23,861 nucleotides of DNA from Lingula anatina (taxonomy: Eukaryota; Brachiopoda; Lingulata; Lingulida; Lingulidae). This document shows, in pieces, positions 21,301 through 23,861 of the stretch. A model generated the notes under the pieces. It did no database searches. It saw only the letters and a list, made by a program, of their open reading frames with translations, and was not told where the DNA came from. Location of the stretch: assembly GCF_001039355.2 (NCBI RefSeq), contig NW_019775867.1:38019-61879 (forward strand). Reading direction: 5' to 3'. The translations under genes and the position numbers were made by a program. Position 1 is the first letter of the stretch, and every line of letters starts with the position of its first letter.

Positions 21301-22674
21301 CTTTTTTCTGGAAGCTATTCAGTTCTTTGTGAAATTTTTATTTTTCATTTATTGGCATTTTTATTATGGGACTTAGAACTCCAACAGGCATAAAGCCGAA
21401 TGGTATTTACATTTTCTGAATGTGGATGTTATGTATAGTAGATAATTAAAATTTGGTGTTGATTATGCAGTTAATCATTATGTAATATTGCATCAAAATT
21501 GTCAAAAAACTTACTTTTTGCACTGCCATCACTAATGTTATGAAAGGAAAACTGTGTTCATAGGATTGACATACAGGTCAAAATGGAAAACCAGCTTGAT
21601 TGGATTATAATTTTTTCTTGAATGTTTGAAATTTTTATTTTCTGTTTCCATCATTTTCAAAGAATGAATTTGGAACTTTCATGGGCCTGAAGTCTTATGT
21701 TAGTTACGCATTTTACTTACATCCATTCTACCTGTTTTGCATAATTAAAATTTGATGTTGACTTTTCTGTTAACCATAATGTGTTTTTGCATCAGAATTG
21801 ATAGCTATTTTGTGCATCATTTTTTCTGCTTTTTGTCTGTACATTTGACAGCTTTGCTGCCTTTTTTAAACATTTACAGCCAAATGATAGGTTTATTTGC
21901 ATCTGCTGGTTTATTTTTCCTTGAAATTTTTCTTTCATTTTATGACTTTGAGTTTTTAATTGTAGGTTCAGTACCCCGCAGTTACGAGATGAGAATGTGA
22001 AGCCAGTGTTGACTGAGATCACTGCAGCTAGATTGAGAGGGTTCCAGCCTGTATATGGCAGTGTGGTACGTAATTCTATTGTTAGTCATTCCTTTCACTT
22101 GTCAGAACCACTCCAGATACACCTCTTAGATTAAATAGTTGTTGCTTTGTCTAACACTGTTGTATCTACAGTGTTAGCTTTCCCTAGGATAGAATATCAG
22201 TTAGTCAAATGGCTAGCTGCATGTATGAACTATACATCTGATAGAAAAAGCTACTTTATATATGTTTAACATTTGTCTAAAATGACTATGTCAGCATGAG
22301 CCCAGGTTTATATATTACTGTATCAGTTATTCATGTCAGTGGTGAACTTCATTGTAGACATAAGTTTAAACAAAACTCAGCATGGGTTTATATATGGCCA
22401 AATACTTTCAGAGTTCTATTTTTTGGTGCCCAAGAAACAATTCTCACATGTAAAAATGTTAGACACCCACCTAAAAATAAAATCAAAGCAAATTGTATGT
22501 TATTTTTAAACCACATATCACAAATGCCTCTTAATATCTTCAGGGCAGAGGTTTGACTGGACTACGTAATCTTGGAAACACTTGTTACATGAACTCAACA
22601 ATCCAGTGTCTAAGCAATACACCGCTGCTTGCCAAGTACTTCTTAGATTCTATCTACAGGAACCACATTAACAG
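8830..22674 (+). CDS. USP8: USP8 / UBPY, endosomal ubiquitin hydrolase (partial: first 17 coding exons, 941 complete codons)
   Basis: Seventeen exons join in one frame and match USP8 in order. Residues ~8-115 form the MIT domain ([14 protein letters not shown]; binds ESCRT-III). Residues ~178-305 form the rhodanese domain, with Asp256-Trp257 where active rhodaneses have Cys. STAM SH3-binding motifs PxVDRxxKP/PxVNRxxKP lie at 373-381 and 458-466. A long charged helix spans ~490-763. A WW domain lies at ~771-801 (W775, W798). A 14-3-3-type motif, RTNSSP, lies at 831-836 (S834), with a third STAM motif at 854-862. The USP domain starts at ~901 with nucleophile C912 in [19 protein letters not shown]8 removes ubiquitin from receptors and ESCRT-0 at endosomes. 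The catalytic His and the remaining domain lie beyond the window. The start fits human MPAVAS...; the following LY..., LNK..EVK pattern aligns. Confidence 0.98.
8931..9988 (+). other. USP8 intron 1 with two R340-family copies
   Basis: Degenerate R340 segments at about 9640-9790 (ending in AGCTTTGCTGC) and 9826-9970 (AGGTCTGAAGCC, then TATGCTGTTAAGCATTATG) lie in the sense orientation. The rest is AT-rich and unassigned. Confidence 0.6.
9989..10133 (+). CDS. USP8: USP8 exon 2 (MIT domain)
   Basis: The acceptor is TATTTTCAG and the donor GAG|GTTAGT; 145 bp. [20 protein letters not shown] aligns with human ALKIFKTAEECRLDRDEERA. Confidence 0.97.
10134..10879 (+). other. USP8 intron 2, no feature recognised
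   Basis: 746 bp, AT-rich. A minus-strand frame at 10319-10525 has no recognisable domain. Confidence 0.6.
10880..10965 (+). CDS. USP8: USP8 exon 3 (MIT domain end)
   Basis: The acceptor is TTTTTTGCAG and the donor CAG|GTTTGA; 86 bp. It encodes [20 protein letters not shown], matching human DYFHSILGPGNIKKAVEEAE. Confidence 0.96.
11146..11336 (+). CDS. USP8: USP8 exon 4 (helical linker)
   Basis: The acceptor is ACATTTTAG and the donor TCTG|GTATGC; 191 bp. A charged helix ([20 protein letters not shown]) follows the MIT domain as in vertebrate USP8. The frame stays open past the donor into the intron, but the rhodanese exon only joins in frame at 11336. Confidence 0.93.
11337..12199 (+). other. 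USP8 intron 4 with one R340-family copy
   Basis: A copy at about 11815-12045 starts CATGGGTCTGAAGC and ends TTTGACAGCTTTGCTGCC. Confidence 0.6.
12200..12350 (+). CDS. USP8: USP8 exon 5 (rhodanese, first half)
   Basis: The acceptor is TTTTTTCAG and the donor GGG|GTAAGC; 151 bp. It encodes [23 protein letters not shown] and [10 protein letters not shown], matching human ELYTMM...IIMDARRMQDYQDS. Confidence 0.96.
12573..12735 (+). CDS. USP8: USP8 exon 6 (rhodanese, active-site loop lost)
   Basis: The acceptor is CCTTTGTAG and the donor AAG|GTTAGG; 163 bp. [18 protein letters not shown] aligns with human WKKRGNVEYVVLLDWFSS, with Asp in place of the rhodanese Cys. Confidence 0.97.
12736..13186 (+). 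other. USP8 intron 6 with a (CACG)n microsatellite
   Basis: Alternating purine-pyrimidine CG/CA sequence lies at 12746-12780, only ten bases after the donor. Nothing else was recognised. Confidence 0.6.
13187..13337 (+). CDS. USP8: USP8 exon 7 (rhodanese end)
   Basis: The acceptor is CATTTTCAG and the donor GTAAGT; 151 bp. [20 protein letters not shown] matches human [20 protein letters not shown]. Confidence 0.97.
13576..14222 (+). CDS. USP8: USP8 exon 8 (linker with two STAM-binding motifs)
   Basis: This is the largest exon, 647 bp. The acceptor TTTTTTTTCAG is strong and the donor AAG|GTGTCT weak. It begins [11 protein letters not shown] (human LDFTYPSLEE). The low-complexity middle holds PVVDRSMKP (13704-13730) and PQVNRSLKP (13959-13985), then a charged helix starts. 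Confidence 0.95.
14223..15119 (+). other. USP8 intron 8, no feature recognised
   Basis: 897 bp, AT-rich. The exon 8 frame stays open to 14330 past the chosen donor, so a longer exon or a retained intron would add a short tail and a stop. Confidence 0.55.
15120..15238 (+). CDS. USP8: USP8 exon 9 (charged helix)
   Basis: The acceptor is TTTCTTTTAG; the donor AAA|GTTGGT is weak. 119 bp, ending phase 2. It encodes [20 protein letters not shown] and an E/K/R/Q run. The donor was chosen because the split Lys codon (AA|G) joins exon 10 in frame. Confidence 0.82.
15276..15348. repeat. (TA)n microsatellite in USP8 intron 9
   Basis: About 36 uninterrupted TA units lie 38 bases after the exon 9 donor. 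Translations giving alternating Tyr-Ile from it are artefacts. Confidence 0.97.
15576..15753 (+). CDS. USP8: USP8 exon 10 (charged helix)
   Basis: 178 bp. The acceptor AAATAAAG has no pyrimidine tract; the donor is GAG|GTCAGT. It encodes [20 protein letters not shown] and similar sequence, open throughout and in frame with both neighbours. Confidence 0.85.
15987..16052 (+). CDS. USP8: USP8 exon 11 (small, 22 codons)
   Basis: The acceptor is ATTTTGCAG and the donor CAG|GTAAGA; 66 bp, phase 0 on both sides. It encodes [20 protein letters not shown] and the start of the helix that continues in exon 12. Skipping it would keep the frame. Confidence 0.88.
16250..16400 (-). mobile_element. retroelement fragment (Penelope-like or retrozyme) carrying a hammerhead
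   Basis: The hammerhead core at 16298-16373 lies next to a (TA)n tract at 16255-16270. The metazoan hammerheads with a very short stem III that I know of are mostly in Penelope-like elements and small retrozymes. No reverse transcriptase is visible nearby, so this would be a fragment or non-autonomous copy. The boundaries are guesses. Confidence 0.45.
16298..16373 (-). ncRNA. candidate hammerhead self-cleaving ribozyme
   Basis: On the minus strand the conserved core reads CTGACGA (16360-16354), then stem-loop II GGCC-TCCG-GGTC (16353-16342), then GAAA (16341-16338), then a short stem III palindrome CAGCTG, then the cleavage triplet GTA (16332-16330). CCC before the core pairs with GGG after the cleavage site, and TCTGTT (16373-16368) pairs with AACAGA (16303-16298), giving a longer stem I with an internal loop. 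Every invariant core base of the family is present. Stem III has no loop of its own, as in other metazoan elements thought to act as dimers. Confidence 0.72.
16861..17030 (+). CDS. USP8: USP8 exon 12 (octad-repeat helix)
   Basis: The acceptor is GGATTACAG and the donor AAA|GTATGT; 170 bp. It contains four 8-residue repeats of the type AEEKxxxx (residues 694-725, the last crossing the intron). Confidence 0.92.
17031..17804 (+). other. USP8 intron 12 with R340-family sequence
   Basis: 17205-17560 resembles R340 in sense orientation, including TATTATCCTCAAACT.CTTC (also near 23221), CAATTAAAATTTGGTTG and GTGCACTGTCATC. Confidence 0.5.
17805..17926 (+). CDS. USP8: USP8 exon 13 (octad-repeat helix, continued)
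   Basis: The acceptor is TATTTCAG and the donor AGAG|GTAAAA; 122 bp. It continues the repeat with [24 protein letters not shown] and AEEKARAD. Confidence 0.92.
17927..18483 (+). other. USP8 intron 13 with one R340-family copy
   Basis: A copy at about 18150-18386 starts CATGGGCCTGAAGCCC and ends TTGACAGCTTTGCTGCC. Confidence 0.6.
18484..18609 (+). CDS. USP8: USP8 exon 14 (WW domain)
   Basis: The acceptor is ACCTATTATAG and the donor CAGG|GTAAGG; 126 bp. It encodes [20 protein letters not shown], then [10 protein letters not shown], a complete WW domain with both Trp and the aromatic FY pair; the usual Pro after the second Trp is Gln. The human equivalent is LPSGWAKFLDPITGTFRYYH, which lacks the second Trp. 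Confidence 0.93.
18610..19542 (+). other. USP8 intron 14
   Basis: 933 bp. The only structure recognised is the CCTATAGG cluster at 19001-19170. Confidence 0.6.
19001..19170. repeat. cluster of CCTATAGG-type palindromic motifs
   Basis: At least seven copies or near-copies of (T)CCTATAGGA are seen: CCCTACAGGA, CCCCATAGGA, GTCCTATAGGA, GTCCTATAAA, TGTATAGGA, TTCCTATAGA and CCCCATAGGAAA. The end, 19141-19167, is a perfect 10-bp inverted repeat AATTTCCTAT / ATAGGAAATT around a 7-base loop. It may be a small non-autonomous element; I do not recognise the family. Confidence 0.65.
19543..19720 (+). CDS. USP8: USP8 exon 15 (14-3-3 motif and third STAM motif)
   Basis: The acceptor is TTTTTCCTCCAG and the donor GCTAG|GTACAT; 178 bp. 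[11 protein letters not shown] aligns with human LKRSYSSPDIT, the 14-3-3 site around Ser718. PSIDRTTKP (19686-19712) fits PxIDRxxKP. Confidence 0.94.
20270..21866 (+). repeat. R340 array in USP8 intron 15 (sense orientation)
   Basis: Successive degenerate units show CTGTTAAGCATTATGTAATATTG at 20764, again at 21131, and a diverged form near 21470. Between them are TGCCTCCATAATGACCATT (20820), CAGCTTCAGTTGGAAAACC (20892) and CCATGGGCTTGAAGG (21043). This is the reverse complement of the array at 1369-2075. The last unit ends in TTTGACAGCTTTGCTGCC at 21844. A poly-T tract and a GT/GTAT microsatellite (20931-20998) lie inside one unit. Confidence 0.78.
21966..22065 (+). CDS. USP8: USP8 exon 16 (pre-catalytic linker)
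   Basis: The acceptor is TTTTTAATTGTAG and the donor GTG|GTACGT; 100 bp. It encodes [20 protein letters not shown] and YGSV, matching the human linker ending RNLNPVFGGSG. Confidence 0.93.
22066..22543 (+). other. USP8 intron 16, no feature recognised
   Basis: 478 bp of AT-rich sequence with no recognisable repeat. Confidence 0.6.
22544..22674 (+). CDS. USP8: USP8 exon 17 (USP domain Cys box)
   Basis: The acceptor is ATATCTTCAG and the donor CAG|GTGAGA; 131 bp. [20 protein letters not shown] is the USP Cys box; the nucleophile codon TGT is at 22583-22585. It ends in phase 2, so at least one more exon must follow outside the window. Confidence 0.98.
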
Positions 22675-22717
22675 GTGAGAGCTTGGTTAAATTGCTGTAA
22701 ACCCTAGTATGTTCAAA

Positions 22718-22771
<54 letters not shown>

Positions 22772-23861
22772 TGAGTGAGTGAGTCAGTGAGTGAGTGAGA
22801 CGGATTGAACAACAACTTAAACTGAAATAATTCGGGAATTTTTCATGACATTGTGATGGTATTTCACCCCAACTACTTCATGATATTGTCCTGGCACATG
22901 GGTAAAGATTGCACAGTCTGTGCTGTGATCAGTTTCTGTCCATGCCTTTGCTGTCAATGCCACATCTGTTCTTCACCCTATAACTGCCAAACCATTTTTC
23001 CATTTTAATTGAAATTTTCTGAGTGGTTTGCTTGGTAAAATTGCAGTTTTTCAGAAAATTGTCATGATGACCTTATTTTTTGAGAGTTAGAGGTTTTGTG
23101 TTGACACCATGTGTCTGAACTTATAGTTATCAGTTGCATCTGACATAGGCATCGATGGCATCTGTATAGTTGCAGTGCACTTTTTAACCATTAATGCAAT
23201 TTATGGAAGTCCATGTGATGTATTATCCTCAAACTTACTGGTGTGATTTATGCCACTTAAATACAAGTCAAGTTCAAATAGCAGCTTTATTGTATTATTT
23301 TTCTTGCTTTTTTTGTGAAGTTTTCATTTTTCTGATATTTGCATTTTCAATGTGTGGCTTTGAAACACAATGGGATTGAAGCCCTACACTAGTGATATTT
23401 TTTGAATGTCCTTGATACCTATAGTACATAATTAGAATTTAGAATGTGATTATGTTGTTAATCATTTTCTAATATTGCATTGAAATTGACAAAAAACTAC
23501 ATTGTGCACTAGCATCATTATTTTTCTGCTTTGTTTTTGTACATTTGACAGCTTTGCTGCCTTGTTTGATATTGCGACATAAGTGCCAAACAGTGTTTTT
23601 GTTTTACTTCCAATTAACTGAGTGGATTTTGATTTTTTTCTTTGCATGTATTTTGTTTCATTTTAAATTTTCTGTGTGACTTTTTTTTGCTAAAGTAAAG
23701 TCTTTTTTTGGAAATTAGCATGATTGGAATATTTTATGAAAGTTGCTGATTTATAATTATTTTTGTTATTGTAAATATTGTTTTTACCCCTTTTTTGCCT
23801 CTCTTTATTTGCCATCTTTGCTGGCTAGTTTTATGTAGAATTATATATTGAATGACTTTTT
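22675..23861 (+). other. USP8 intron 17 (continues right) with R340-family copies
   Basis: No exon was found after 22674. R340-like sequence spans about 23100-23570: CATCTGACATAGGCATCGATGG, then ATTATCCTCAAACTTACTGG, then TGGGATTGAAGCCCTA, ending TTTGACAGCTTTGCTGCC at 23543. The downstream USP8 catalytic exons lie outside the window. Confidence 0.65.
22720..22800. repeat. (GT)n then (GAGT)n microsatellite in intron 17
   Basis: About 25 GT units are followed by seven or eight GAGT/GTGA units, one interrupted by GTCA. Confidence 0.95.

Overview
This is nuclear DNA from an invertebrate animal. It is AT-rich, its genes have many introns with GT-AG boundaries, and it contains LINE, DNA-transposon and LTR-type fragments plus (TA)n and (GT)n microsatellites. 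The two genes present are conserved across animals. Their divergence from the vertebrate proteins, together with the repeat style, suggests a lophotrochozoan or an invertebrate deuterostome. I cannot name the species.

Layout: 1-604 holds the 5' end of a LINE ORF2 on the minus strand, which runs off the left edge. 605-2080 holds copies of a ~340-bp dispersed/tandem repeat (R340) with a 706-bp hAT-like element nested in it. 3986-7408 (minus strand) is a complete five-exon MESD gene, coding for an ER chaperone of LRP5/6-type receptors, whose first intron contains a remarkable 302-bp miniature LTR element. 7409-8829 is the intergenic/promoter interval. 8830-22674 (plus strand) holds the first 17 coding exons (941 complete codons) of USP8/UBPY, the endosomal deubiquitinase: MIT domain, inactive rhodanese domain, two STAM-binding motifs, long charged helix, WW domain, 14-3-3 motif, a third STAM-binding motif, and the start of the USP catalytic domain with its nucleophilic Cys. 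The rest of the catalytic domain lies to the right of the window. USP8 introns carry many degenerate R340 copies, a candidate hammerhead ribozyme (minus strand, intron 11), and a cluster of CCTATAGG palindromes (intron 14).

MESD and USP8 are arranged head to head, with 1.4 kb between start codons. Both act on cell-surface receptors, one folding LRP-type Wnt co-receptors in the ER and the other deubiquitinating endocytosed receptors, so a shared promoter is possible but unproven.

The strongest novelty candidates are two small mobile-element structures. The first, at 6539-6840, has TG...CA terminal repeats, a 4-bp target duplication, an initiator-Met-like primer-binding site and a polypurine tract, and each terminal repeat carries a tRNA-Thr-like sequence with pol III boxes (one copy damaged by a 21-bp deletion). 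The second is the hammerhead core at 16298-16373. All exon boundaries were deduced by reading frame, splice sites and family similarity; no transcript was available.
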